A stretch of 64,000 bases of DNA, taken from positions 104,147,450 through 104,211,449 of the forward strand of contig CM066992.1 of NCBI GenBank assembly GCA_033977485.1, in the 5' to 3' direction. The first letter of the stretch is position 1. Each line of letters opens with the position of its first letter. A model generated the notes under the pieces. The model saw only the letters and a program-made list of their open reading frames with translations, searched no databases and was not told where the DNA came from. Made by a program: the position numbers and the translations under genes. Below, in pieces: positions 1-10,203 of the stretch. Source of the stretch: Hydrangea macrophylla (Eukaryota; Streptophyta; Magnoliopsida; Cornales; Hydrangeaceae).

Positions 1-936
1 GCAATGATAGTGAAGGTATACAGTTATTGAAGTCTCATTTGAGTAAGCATTTTCATATGAAGGATTTGGGGCTACTACGTTATTTATTGGGTATTGAGGT
101 AGCAAGGCCTAAGGAAGGGATTTTCTTATCCCAAAGAAAGTATGTTCTTGACCTTTTAGATGAAACATGATTGATGAGTTCAAAACCTGTTGACACTCCT
201 ATGGACTCCAATATACATTTAGTAAAGATGATGGAAAAGACTTCAGTGATGCTGGACGATATAGAAGACTTATAGGTAAGTTGATTTATTTAACAGTGAC
301 TTGACCTGATATCACCTTCTCTGTAGGAGTTGTTAGTCAATTTACACAAAATCCCATGTTATCACATTGGGAGGCAGTGTGTCGTATATTGAGGTATTTG
401 AAAGGTGCTCCTGGTAAAGGTTTAGTGTTGAAACCTTCACATAACTTAGAGATAGTTGGTTTCTCAGATGCCAGTTGGGCTGGAAATAGTCTTGACAGAC
501 GTTCAGTATCAGGATTTTGTGTGTTTGTTGGTGGAAATCTTGTCAGGTGGAAGAGCAAAAAGCAGAATGTCGTTGCCAGGTCAAGTGGAGAGGTTGAGTA
601 TAGAGCTGGCTCATACTGCATGTGAGTTGTTATAGGTGAAGACTATTCTGCAAGAGATGGGATTTGCCAGTAGTAAACCTATGAAGATGTATTGTGATAA
701 TCAGGTAGCTATGTATATTGCAAATAATCCCGTGTTTCATGAGAGGACCAAACATATTGAAGTTAATTGTCATTTTATCAGAGATATGGTTATGAGGAAG
801 CAGATTGTTACTTCTTTTGTTAGGTCTAGTGATCAACTAGGAGACATTCTTACCAAGGCACTGAGTAGAGGGCCGTTCTATGATCTTTGTAACAAGCTGG
901 ACATGATAGATATCTATGCTCCAGCTTGAGGGGGAG
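1..936 (+). pseudogene. Ty1/copia pol 3' end (RT tail and RNase H), broken
   Basis: This is the 3' end of a Copia polyprotein; the rest lies beyond the left edge of the window. Conceptual translation in several frames gives the end of reverse transcriptase, then RNase H with FSDASWAG, RWKSKKQNVVARSSGE and MYCDNQVAMYIANNPVFHER, ending in DQLGDILTKAL and DIYAPA before a stop at about 927. These motifs are typical of plant Copia RNase H. In-frame stops occur near 168, 275, 301 and 622, and the frame changes at least twice, so it is dead. It runs into a purine tract and the LTR at 937. Confidence 0.9.
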
Positions 937-1051
937 TGTTAGAATATAAGTATTAGTGTTTATGGGTATTTCTGTAATTACTCTTTATTACTCTTTGATT
1001 GATATATATATATATATATATATTTGTGTTGGCTAACCTAGTTTGGTTAGA

Positions 1052-1119
<68 letters not shown>

Positions 1120-1120
1120 A
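937..1120 (+). repeat. Copia 3' LTR (184 bp)
   Basis: The LTR starts TGTTAGAATATAAG immediately after the purine-rich tract GAGGGGGAG and ends CTCTCAACA, giving the terminal inverted pair TGTT/AACA. It contains an (AT)n run near 1001-1022 and a CT microsatellite from about 1058 to 1116. The right boundary is supported independently: host pseudogene coding sequence begins at 1121. The matching 5' LTR and target duplication are outside the window. Confidence 0.8.
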
Positions 1121-2188
1121 GTTGCAATTCGTAGCGCATAATCAATCTCAATGAGAATAGAGACTCTGAGAGATGAAGAATTACAACCCCAAATTATCGA
1201 ACTCCTACAAGGGTAAGGTAAATATCATAGCCAAACACAGATATATATGTGTGTAAATATAAGTACGTATGTATTTATGTATGTATGTATGACTGAATGT
1301 AAGTGTGATTACTGTTTCCCCTGCATTATTTCCGTCCTTCCCATTGATGCAGCCTAATGAGAACCTGGAAGATAATGTCGGAATCTCATGAAATCCAAAA
1401 CAAGATTATGTTTGACGTGAAATGTTATACGTGCCCAACTTACGGAAAATTTTGCAATAACTCTCACCGACTTGCCACGCTTCAACTTGAGGCCGAGCTT
1501 TACAATTGGAGAATGTGTTTCACGGAGTGCATGGCAGCACAGAAAGCTTACATTGAAGCACTTCACGGATGGCTATCAAAGTTTGTTGTCCGCGATGTTA
1601 AATTTTCCTCCCGGGAAAGGACTTTGTCTCCCCTAGTGATTGGGCCGCCATTGCTTGTGATTTGCCATGATTGGTTAGCTTCCATTGAGAAGTTGCCTGT
1701 AAAGGCGGTTTCTTTTTCCTTGAAAGGCTTTGGAAAGGACATGAGGGCTTTGTGGGTACAGCAAGGGGAAGAACAGAAATAGAAACGGAAAGTTGAGAGT
1801 TTGGGGAAAGAACTTGACAGAAGAATACTCACATTCCAAAAGGCAGAGAATAGGTTTTTTGAGTCAAAGCTCTCCGATCATAATACTGAACCGGATGTGG
1901 AAAATCGTACCGAGTTCTGAGAGAGAAAAAGGATTCCTTGGACATTTTCCGAGGGAAGGTAGATTTTGAGAAGGAAAAACATTATAACTGTACCCAAGAA
2001 ACACAAAGGATCACATTGAATGGATTTCAAACCGGGTTTTGTGGAGTTTTTGAGTCATGATAGAGTTTTCCAAGGCTTCCTTAAAAATGTACAAGGACCT
2101 TATGAGTTACAACGAGGATTCCGAAAAAGCTGGGAAAGCAGAAGATATAGAGGGCTCCCAAGTTGAAGAAGATGGCAGCAGAAAATGA
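1121..2188 (+). pseudogene. DUF632 (NRG2/bZIP-like) protein, C-terminal remnant
   Basis: Two exons of the conserved DUF632 domain of plant NRG2/REL2-like proteins can be read. Exon one (1121-1212) ends with RIETLRDEELQP and a GG/GTAAGG donor. An intron at 1213-1352 ends TGATGCAG. Exon two carries WKIMSESHEIQNKIMF, TCPTYGKFCNNSHRLATLQL, VICHDWLASIEKLP and the family signature VQQGEE. Lesions: TAA in exon one (about 1139), TAG at about 1780, a frameshift near 1915 at the LREKKDSLDIF segment and another near 2056. The last frame closes at 2186-2188. The Copia LTR abuts exon one, so the 5' part of the gene was separated by that insertion or lies outside the window. Family members are plasma-membrane or nuclear proteins linked to nitrate signalling and leaf shape; this copy cannot encode one. 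Confidence 0.85.
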
Positions 2189-3714
2189 CATCGGAAACTT
2201 GTTCATGTATTTTAGGTTTTGGGGTTTGAGGATTATATAGTTGTACATTATTAGATTATATCGAAGCAGTTCGCTGAGATACATTTGTTTGTGCTTGTGA
2301 TTGGCTTTCTTAACAGTCACTAGCGTTTATTGTAATTGATCTTTTTCCCCACAATTTTGCTTCAAGACTTGTAAATTTCCTGGTTTCTTGCTCCTTAACT
2401 TTGCAGGAGTGCCAAGAAGTTGTATAGAAGGGGGATATTCAGGTGGGCAATTCTTGTAAAGTGGATTTTGACGTTTACTGGAAGAGATTTCAAGTGTTAG
2501 ATTGATGGCTTCACCCAGAACCAAATCATCTCAAATATGGGGTTAGAATTACACACACTAATGCACGATAGCATACACATCTAAGCTGTTTGAAGTGCAG
2601 GGCATAGATACACTTTTGACATTCATGCTTGTACATACATAAGAAGCCGCTATTAAATATAAATAATACCAAAAAAAGTGTACATTTTTCCTGTAAAAAA
2701 CGCCTGTTGGGATTGAAACTTAGAAAATAAAAGTTGTTGCACCAAAGAAATAGAAAATAAAAGCACAAGTGTCTACATTTTTGCATTTTACCTCTGTCTA
2801 AATCCATTATGAACCTTAACCTTGAACATGGGCTAAATCCAGAGGGAGGAAGGGCCAGATCCAAATGGTTAGGCCTCTGGAACTGGTCTAGCCTTTGTTC
2901 TGCTATTGGTCCAGACCTGCAACCTCTTTGGCAATACTTAAAATAGGATAAGGAAAAGTCTAAGATTAAAAAGAACCAAGATTGTTGGCCTGACAAAGAA
3001 CTAATTTTAAGAAAGTTCCAAACACTTAAATTTATAGAACCGGATTACCTGTGAATCATAGAACTGGTTCCGTGCTTTTCTCAAACAGCCCCTTGAGCTC
3101 AAAAGTTTTAGAAAAGTAACAATTCACTATAGGTCTCTTTTTTGCCTCTTTCAGTAACATCTACTTTCCAGAATAGATCAAAACAAATTGTATTGTGACT
3201 AAAACAGAGTGTAATTTTAGTGCACAACCCACTTCATTCATATTAAGCAAAACTTCAACAATGAATGGCAACAAAAACCTTACTGGATCAATTGATTTTA
3301 ACTCTAAGTTTGCTCTGTCTTACGTCAGTTGCTCTATATTATACAGCAAGCTCTTGCAACAAATCACAATATATCAACTTCCATCAAGATTGTGACTTTC
3401 ATCTACAACACAGTGACAGGAGGTTAATTTGGGTATACAGTAAAAACCATACCAGTGCATTGAGAGTTCTAACCGGCTCAGCATAGATTCTGTGCAGGAC
3501 AGCATAGCACATTCAGACTTCACATAACTTCTATGCTTTTGCAGCAGCAGCAACTGGGCATTTCCCCAATGTATTCCACAATATATAAAACCAAAGAAAT
3601 GAACCAAAAAATAAAAACTGCCTCAAAATATATACACTGCATACATGCGAGGTATATATTTTGTATCTATTTTCCACCAAGGAAAAGACTAAGGCTTTGT
3701 TTTTTTTTTTTTTT

Positions 3715-3759
<45 letters not shown>

Positions 3760-4882
3760 GGGCATGCTTAATATTCAGGTATCAAACAGCACCTCACAAA
3801 AATTAAAGGCTGGTGATCTTTAGAAAATTGCTTATAAGGGGGTCTATGATCTATAACACCTAATGAAGAGTCATCTCAAAAAAATATTTGCTGTATGACA
3901 CAGTGCAACAGACACCTTGAGACAAAATACCTGAGAATGAGAACTCCACAGGTGCTTTAACAGCTGGGAATGTGCTTACCTGCATAGAGCAAAAAGTCAC
4001 AAACCATAAGTAAGGTTGCAAATCAACATGCATTAAGCTCTTGCAATATGAAAAAAAAAAAAAAAAAAATCAAGTTAGTTATGGGAATTTAGAATCAGGA
4101 AACATGCTTGACATATACTAACTTGAACCTTTTCTTCATTTTTTTTGGTCTATACTAACTTGAAATCCAAGTGGTAAGTTGATATAGGAGAAGTATATGA
4201 GAGATACAACGCGATTGAAAAATTGGGACAGAGTTGTTAGGTTAAAAACCCAGTTGGGAATTATATATCGTCACGATGCTTAAGACTAGATTAGGTGATT
4301 GTCAAGTGATTATCCTGACAATCACATCTCCCTCGAAAGAAGAAATACTGGAAAGGCAAATTTATAATAGCACGCAAGTACTTCCTTGTAGAGAAGGCAA
4401 AACAAGCTTGATAGCAGCGAATGACATTATTACTGCCTGAAGATCTTCCAATTTGAAAAAAATTTAGTGTTCTTAGAAATGATTTGGAGGCTACCAAAAG
4501 AGGGGAGGGGGCTGTGTGGGAAGCAACTCCGAACATGTAATATAGCTGAGGGCTACATAGAGAGAGGTCAAAAGAAAAATGCACCACACTAGTGAGAGGA
4601 AATCAAGAGGACCAGACATAAACCACCGGTAAATCCTTTCACACCCACTTGCAACATGTGGCTGAATATATAAGGAAGTTCACACACCCTGGACAATTCC
4701 ATCCGTTATTTGCCAGCTTGATCACTTATTTTTTTCCCCCTTTATCCAAATATGCTTTCTAGATAGGTGACAAATTGCAAATATATGACAATAATAGACC
4801 GCGGCGAGCATAGACTTCAACGCTAAAACAAAATTCGGTTTCTGAAATCTTTTAATCAAAACAGAGAGTACCATGAACATAC
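2189..4882. other. Non-coding stretch, no gene recognised
   Basis: Short open frames here do not resemble any family I know and have no supporting structure. The first 300 bases may be the old 3' flank of the DUF632 gene. On the minus strand there are splice-like signals: a 49-nt segment near 3934-3984 bounded by TGCAG and GTATTT, and a frame ending in four alanines and KA near 3533. These could be downstream exons of the IF3-like fragment, but I cannot confirm it. Confidence 0.5.
3700..3758. repeat. T25-G34 double homopolymer
   Basis: A run of 25 T is followed directly by a run of 34 G, seen in the sequence. A G run this long can form quadruplex structures and is also a place where sequencing or assembly often fails, so the exact length should not be trusted. 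Similar T-then-G runs occur at 40544-40573 and near 45079-45104 in another repeat. Confidence 0.9.
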
Positions 4883-5191
4883 CTTCATCAACCACAAGCC
4901 TAACAAACTCCGCTGCGATTTTCTCATTCAAACGCGGTCCACTGGTGTCCTTCTCTTTCCTGCTTAGGCTTAGCCTGAAATTCAATCGTTCCACCACTAA
5001 TTCACCGCATATATAGAGATACAAAAATAACAATGTATAAGTATATAAATATATATTTCATATAATTAACATATACTAATAAATATGCTCTTGGATACCT
5101 GAACCGGTGCGGCGAAGAACCTCACATTGTTACAAAAATTGAATTGGCTCCAGTAAATAGCCTGATTTGGCTGATCAAGAACCCAAAGCAT
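4883..5191 (-). pseudogene. Mitochondrial translation initiation factor IF3-like, 5' exons
   Basis: Two minus-strand exons resemble plant organellar IF3, which binds the small ribosomal subunit and proofreads start codon selection. Exon one (5191 down to 5099, 31 codons) starts MLWVLDQPNQAIYW and contains NNVRFFAAPVQ, a presequence end typical of the plant mitochondrial form. It stops at a CAG/GTATCC donor. After a 124-bp intron ending TTTCAG, exon two (4974-4883) starts AKPKQE. It then needs a 1-nt shift (GAAAGAG) to continue into EKDTSGPRLNEKIAAEFVRL and DEG at a GTATGT donor. The IF3 core and C-terminal domain are not found downstream on this strand. The shift and the missing exons make a decayed gene more likely than an active one. 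Confidence 0.7.
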
Positions 5192-5798
5192 GGACTTACA
5201 GATTTAGGATCAATAGACACTCCAGATAAAGACGCTCCCACCATCTTGAAAGAAGACACCTGTAATCGTGAATAAAAAGAGACATGTTTCTTAGAAAAGA
5301 AATATCAGAATGTATGAGAAAACAAAGTAAACAGCAGTTCTATGAATAAATTAACTGTTTTTGGATCCATATCATCCCATTATTAAGTCAAGGTAAAACA
5401 TACACGCCAGTCTACAAAAGAGGGAAAACATGAATGCCGGTCTATATTGCATATCATTTTTCTTGGTTAAGTTATTCTATTAGTAACCTACCCCTAAAAG
5501 GTCAAGTTTCTTAGTTTCTAACGACATTGCAATTGAAGGTCTTTAAAAATTGCTCCATCGTCCTGCCTTCACGCCTGTTTCTCCAAGTGCTAACCACTTC
5601 ACCGTCCCTCATATTATACTGTTTTGGGGTACTCGTTTTTTACTTTCCAAATGCTTGTCCTTTCAAGTGAAACTATGGTAAAAGGTTGTTAGCCTGTCAA
5701 AAAATGGGAAATCAAAATAAGAATCTCTAGAATCTCAAGGAAGTTGTAGTTGAGTTGAGGAAAGTTAAAACCCAACAGAAATTCCTCTTTTTTTTTTT
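5192..5798. other. Non-coding, nothing recognised
   Basis: AT-rich sequence upstream (minus strand) of the IF3-like fragment, ending in a T run that adjoins the MITE. It could contain the old promoter of that gene; no motif is convincing. Confidence 0.5.
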
Positions 5799-6205
5799 GG
5801 GGAAAATACCTTTTACCCCCCTGTGGTTACACTCATTTTCTCATAACCCCCTGTGGTTCATTTTGTAACTCTTAACCCCCTGTACTACGGACTGAAGTGA
5901 GACTGTTAACTTTTCTAACGGCAGTCCCACTTCAGTCATTAGTACAGGGGGGTTAAGTGTTACAAAAATGAACCACAGGGGGTTATGAGAACATGGGTGT
6001 AACCATAGGGGGGTAAAAAGTATTTTTCCTTAAAGAGTATGTATAGGTGCTTGGGGGTATTAACGTCATTTCCTTTTTTTTCCGTTAGAAAAGTTAACAG
6101 TCTCACTTTAGTTCGTAGTACAGGGGGGTTAAGTGTTACAAAATGAACCACAGGGGGTTATGAGAAAATGGGTATAACCACAGGGGAGTAAAAGGTATTT
6201 TCCCC
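5799..6205. mobile_element. Palindromic MITE, GGGGAAAATACC termini
   Basis: The left end GGGGAAAATACCTTTTAC and right end GTAAAAGGTATTTTCCCC are inverted copies, and the match continues about 90 bp inward through the blocks CCCCCTGTGGTT and TTAACCCCCTGTACTA. A third, partial copy of the right arm lies inside at about 5940-6030, so the element looks like a tail-to-tail compound. It is flanked by T-rich runs that could be target duplications, but their low complexity makes this uncertain. No coding capacity. The superfamily is not determined. Confidence 0.75.
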
Positions 6206-6986
6206 ATTTTTTTTTTTAACTGGGCTACACTAAAATCTTCCAACATCAAGTTGTGTGACTTAAGTCACCAAAAAAAAAAAAACTCAGAAAATTCAAAGAA
6301 AAGGAAAATTAAATACAAATAAAGTGAAGATTTGAGAGAGAGAGTCAAACCCTTCGTTTCTCTTCAGAAAATAAAAACATGCATACAAAACAAAAAACAG
6401 AAATTGAGAGAGTGGGTTTTGGAAAGTCGAGAAATTTGGAAAGTCAATTTCGCGTCACATACTATACCACTGCCACGGGCAGGAGCCTAAAACCACATCA
6501 TCGCAATCCCCATCGCAATCCCCATTACAAAGTAGCCGTTAGGAGTTAGAGTCGGTGCTTGGGTTACTTTCCAAATTTGGCCAAGTACGGAGTTTCTTTT
6601 TTAGAAACAAAAGGCAATGTATGTGTGTTCTTTCCTCGTCTTCGGATTTTATAAGCCAATCAGCCTTCGTCTCGTCTCGTTGAAGTCTAACTCTCTTCTC
6701 TCTCCCTCACTTCTCTGCGAGTTACTGAATTCATCGTCAGGTTGCTGAGCAGCAGCCATTTTTTCCCTCTCAAGTCTTGACTTATGTTTAACCAAAATCT
6801 GGTACAAACCACTTTTGCTATTCTCCAACTGCGTATTTGTGTCCCCCCTTTTATTCACCTTCACCGCTTCTTCATTCCTACCAAGTGGTCGATTTCTTGC
6901 GGCTTTTTCGTGTTTTGAAAACAGATCAAAGTGGTCAGTTTTGGGCAATCGGTTCAGTTTTGAGATTTTTTAAAAATGGTTTGATA
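6206..6986. other. 5' flank of the RIP gene
   Basis: No gene is supported. The minus strand has an open frame starting MAAAQQPDDEFSNSQ near 6760 that could be a small first exon of something, but I find no partner exon. The plus strand is open from 6837 into the RIP gene, in the same frame. That extension is a poor protein candidate because it precedes the start that best fits the family. Confidence 0.4.
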
Positions 6987-7856
6987 ATGCCTCCGAGAAA
7001 AGAAAAAAAAATCAAAGGAAAGGAAGTTATAAATGAAGAATTGTACGAATTGGTCGTCGTAAGAAATAAAATTTTCCAAGCTGAGGAGGAAATACCAGGG
7101 GTCGAAAACGAGGACAACACCAATATTGAATTTGATTGGGTGTCCTATACAAAATACATTGACGCTGTGAGAATTGAAGTGAGAACAGAAAAAAATTGTT
7201 GTTTTAAAATAGAAGATCGTTGTATTCAAATACCTATACTGCGCCCACAGGAGTCGTTACAGACTATCAAAAACTCAAAGTTGTTTTTTGATTGTGTACT
7301 ATGCACGAAAAGCCATTCGATAACCGTGAGAATTCGTTTGGATAATTTGTACGTTATCGGATTCAAAATGGGGGATACCTGGTTTGAGTTTGCAAGCGAA
7401 AAAAATATTCAGAATAACCAACCCCTAATTTCACGTTCAAAATCGTTGGGGTTTACGGGATCGTACGCCAAGTTGGAAAGTTATGCGGGAAAAAATAGAA
7501 GAGACATTGCACTCGGGCAGCAACAACTAGTTAGGGCTATCAACGAACTTGCTGTATCCACTGACATCCAAAAAAGGGCGAATAATTTGCTTGTGATTAT
7601 TCAGATGCTTTCGGAATCATTGAGATACACTCGTATAACAAATCACCTGGCCAAGAATTCCGTCGTCGGTGCAAATCCCCCGGGGTGGATGCTAGAATTG
7701 GAGACAAGATGGCGTCAACTTTCTGATTTATTGCAGATCTCCAATATTGAAACTACGAGTCAAGTACATTCGAGTTTACACGTGGCTAACATAGTAACCG
7801 TAGAGGACGCAATTGGAATGTTAGGACTATTGTTGTATACTTCCCGCAAATTTTAA
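6987..7856 (+). CDS. Type 1 ribosome-inactivating protein (rRNA N-glycosylase)
   Basis: This 289-residue protein belongs to the RIP family, which removes one adenine from the sarcin-ricin loop of large-subunit rRNA and stops translation. The expected active-site residues are all visible: Tyr122 in LYVIGFKMGD, Tyr160 in FTGSYAKLESYAGKNRR, Glu210 and Arg213 in IIQMLSESLRY, and Trp242 in LETRWRQLS. The C-terminal LGLLLY segment is also family-like. No lectin chain follows, so it is type 1. The chosen start gives a normal domain length; the same frame is open 50 codons further up. There is no signal peptide. The first 45 residues are instead charged and lysine/glutamate-rich, pointing to a cytosolic or nuclear product. 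It has no intron and no disabling change. MITEs lie on both sides. Such proteins usually serve defence against viruses or insects; the role here is inferred. Confidence 0.85.
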   Translation: MPPRKEKKIKGKEVINEELYELVVVRNKIFQAEEEIPGVENEDNTNIEFDWVSYTKYIDAVRIEVRTEKNCCFKIEDRCIQIPILRPQESLQTIKNSKLFFDCVLCTKSHSITVRIRLDNLYVIGFKMGDTWFEFASEKNIQNNQPLISRSKSLGFTGSYAKLESYAGKNRRDIALGQQQLVRAINELAVSTDIQKRANNLLVIIQMLSESLRYTRITNHLAKNSVVGANPPGWMLELETRWRQLSDLLQISNIETTSQVHSSLHVANIVTVEDAIGMLGLLLYTSRKF

Positions 7857-7995
7857 CATGTTATAGTCATTTTCTTGGATTTTTGTGGCATTCAATGAGA
7901 ATATCTAGTTTTTGCTCTAACTCTCTTCAATTTTTTTCGAAAAAATTAGATATAAATCCCTTGTAAGGGAATTCTAGTGGTTAAAGGATTATTAA

Positions 7996-9597
7996 GGGTC
8001 TGTTTGATAACCATTTTGTTTTGGTTTTTTTTGTTTTTGTTTTCATTTTTTTGAAAATGGCAATAAAAAAAGCGTTTGGTAAACTTAATTTTGTTTTTTT
8101 TTTTCAAAATCAATTTAAAAAAAGAGACCAAAAATGAAAACAAAAATTAGTAGCTTCCAAAAAAAGCAAAATTAATTTTGGTATCCAAGATTACTATTTT
8201 GCCCTTACTAATTTTAAAAGCCATAACTATTTAACATTAAATCAAAATTAAACGTCGTTAGACTCATACAATTTTTTTTTTGTTAGGACCAAAAAAGTAT
8301 ATAATCGCAAAATGACCAAATTGCCCTTAAATATTACATTTAATAAATTAAAAAAATCAAGTCTTCAAATAACACAAGGTGACATACTCAAAAGTTATTC
8401 GAGGTTTTGGATTTAATGGCGGAGTCCATTTGATCTGAATCTAATTGTAAAATGACTAATTTGCCCTTTATACTTCAAAATACCTTAACTAGTTAAGACT
8501 AAACTAGAATTGAACATCGTCAGAACCTATGAACTCATTCTAATATTAAGACCATTTGGAGAGCTAAAAAGCATATATATATATATTGTAAAATGACCAA
8601 ATTGCCCTTGGAGCTTACATATAAGAAGTTAATATTGTTAAAATCTTTAATTAATACGGAATGACCTACCCCTAAGTTTTTCGACGTTCTGGATCCAATG
8701 GTAGGGTCCATTTGACCTGAATATATTTGTAAAATGACGATTTTGCCCTTCAAATTTCAAAATGCCATAACTTGTTAAGACTAAACTAGAATTGAACGTC
8801 GTCAAAGCCTGTGAGCTCATATTTAAGATAAAGAATATTTGGGACCTAAAAAGTACATATATGGTAAAATAACCAAATTGCCCTTGGAATTTACATATAC
8901 GAAGTTAACATTGTTAAAGTCTTCAAATAATACAGAGTGGCCTACCCCGAAGTTTTTCGACGTTCTGAATCCAATGGTATCGTCCATTTGGCTCGAATAT
9001 ATTTGTAAAATGATTATTTTGCCCTTAAAATTTAAAATGCCATAACTTGATAAAATAAAACCAGAATTTAACGTCGTCAAAGCCTGTGAACTCATATTAT
9101 TATGAAGAACATTTTGAAACCTAAAAAGTATATAGATCGTAAAATGACCAAATTACCCTTGAGGCTTACATATAAGAAATTAACATTGTTAAAGTCGTCA
9201 AATAATACAGAATGACCTACCCTAAGGTTTTTCGACATTCTGGATCCAATGGTAAGGTCCATTTGGTCTGAATATATTTGTAAAATGACTATTTTGCCCT
9301 TTAAACTTTAAAATGCCATAACTTGTTAAGACTAAACTATAATTAAACACCGTCAGAGCTTGTGAGCTCATATTTAAGATGAAGAACATTTGTGACCTAA
9401 AAAGTATATAGATTATAAAATGACCAAATTGCCCTTGGGGCTTAAATCTGAGAAATTAACATTCTCTCTTTTTAAAAAACAAAACAAAGTTACCAAACGC
9501 ATTTTCTATTTTCTTTTTTTTAAAATGAACACAAAAATTTATAACACAAAAACTAAAAAATGAAAACAAAAAAATGAAATGGTTATCAAACGGGGCC
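7996..9597. mobile_element. PIF/Harbinger-like non-autonomous DNA element with TAA duplications
   Basis: The left end GGGTCTGTTTGATAACCATT and the inverted right end GGCCCCGTTTGATAACCATT match over about 20 bp and continue as T-rich/A-rich arms. TAA is present immediately outside both ends (7993-7995 and 9598-9600), the 3-bp duplication typical of PIF/Harbinger. The 1.6-kb interior has no transposase and is mostly a 276-bp tandem array. It lies 139 bp downstream of the RIP stop codon. Confidence 0.75.
8311..9470. repeat. Tandem array, about 276-bp unit, 4 full copies plus a partial
   Basis: Units begin with AAATGACCAAATTGCCCTT-like sequence at 8311, 8592, 8868, 9143 and 9419, so periods are 281, 276, 275 and 276. 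Each unit holds two copies of a TTGCCCTT motif, a TTTTCGACGTTCTGGATCCA block and a GAACGTCGTCA block. Copies differ by point changes, which suggests an old expansion. No coding potential. Confidence 0.85.
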
Positions 9598-9600
9598 TAA

Positions 9601-10203
9601 ATATTTACACTTTTGTTTAGGTCCCTCACTAGGGTAATGGTGTTTATTAAGGTCCATTAGTTGTGTATTATTCATATTTTATGACCATTATACCCCCGTT
9701 CAAAGTGGTAAAATTTCACAAAGTTTGAAAAGTTATGAAATTTCATCAAGTCTTAAAATTTTTATCAATAATGATTATTTTTTTTCATTTATAACGATTA
9801 TGCCTCTATTCAAAATGGTGAAACTTCACCAAGTTTTGAAAACTTGGTGAAATTTCACAAAGTCTTGAAATTTTTATCAGTAATGATTTTTTTCGCTTAT
9901 GACAATTATACCGTTGTTCAAAGTGGTGAAATTTCACCAAGTTTTGAAAAGTGGTGAAATTTCACCAAGTTTTGAAAATTTAATGGGTAGTGATTTTTAT
10001 CAATAAAAAGTACTTGAGGGACTAAAATGACACACTTATGAAACTACAGAGATTAAAATAACACTTTCTAAACTACAAGAACCAAATTGACACAAAGTGC
10101 AAACTTGTAGGATGTAAAATGTGGTTAAGCCTAAAAAAAACTTGATAGAGATTCCAATTCTAGGGTTTCTCTTTTGGCTTAAACTTAACAAAAATATTTT
10201 TTT
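9601..10203. repeat. AT-rich spacer with degenerate GTGAAATTTCACC repeats
   Basis: From about 9700 to 9990 a block of about 110-120 bp recurs about three times. It contains the near-palindrome GTGAAATTTCACCAAGTTTTG and the phrase TTTTTATCARTAATGATT. No gene is present. The left edge adjoins the TAA of the PIF-like element, the right edge the next inverted-repeat element. Confidence 0.6.

Noticed and set aside
6649..6948. 99-codon minus-strand frame upstream of the RIP gene, with MAAAQQPDDEFSNSQ
   Set aside because: The inner Met gives a short plausible start, but no continuation exon or homologue was recognised.
6837..6986. 50-codon upstream extension of the RIP frame as a signal peptide
   Set aside because: It has no clear hydrophobic core followed by a cleavage site, and the Met at 6987 gives a normal family length.
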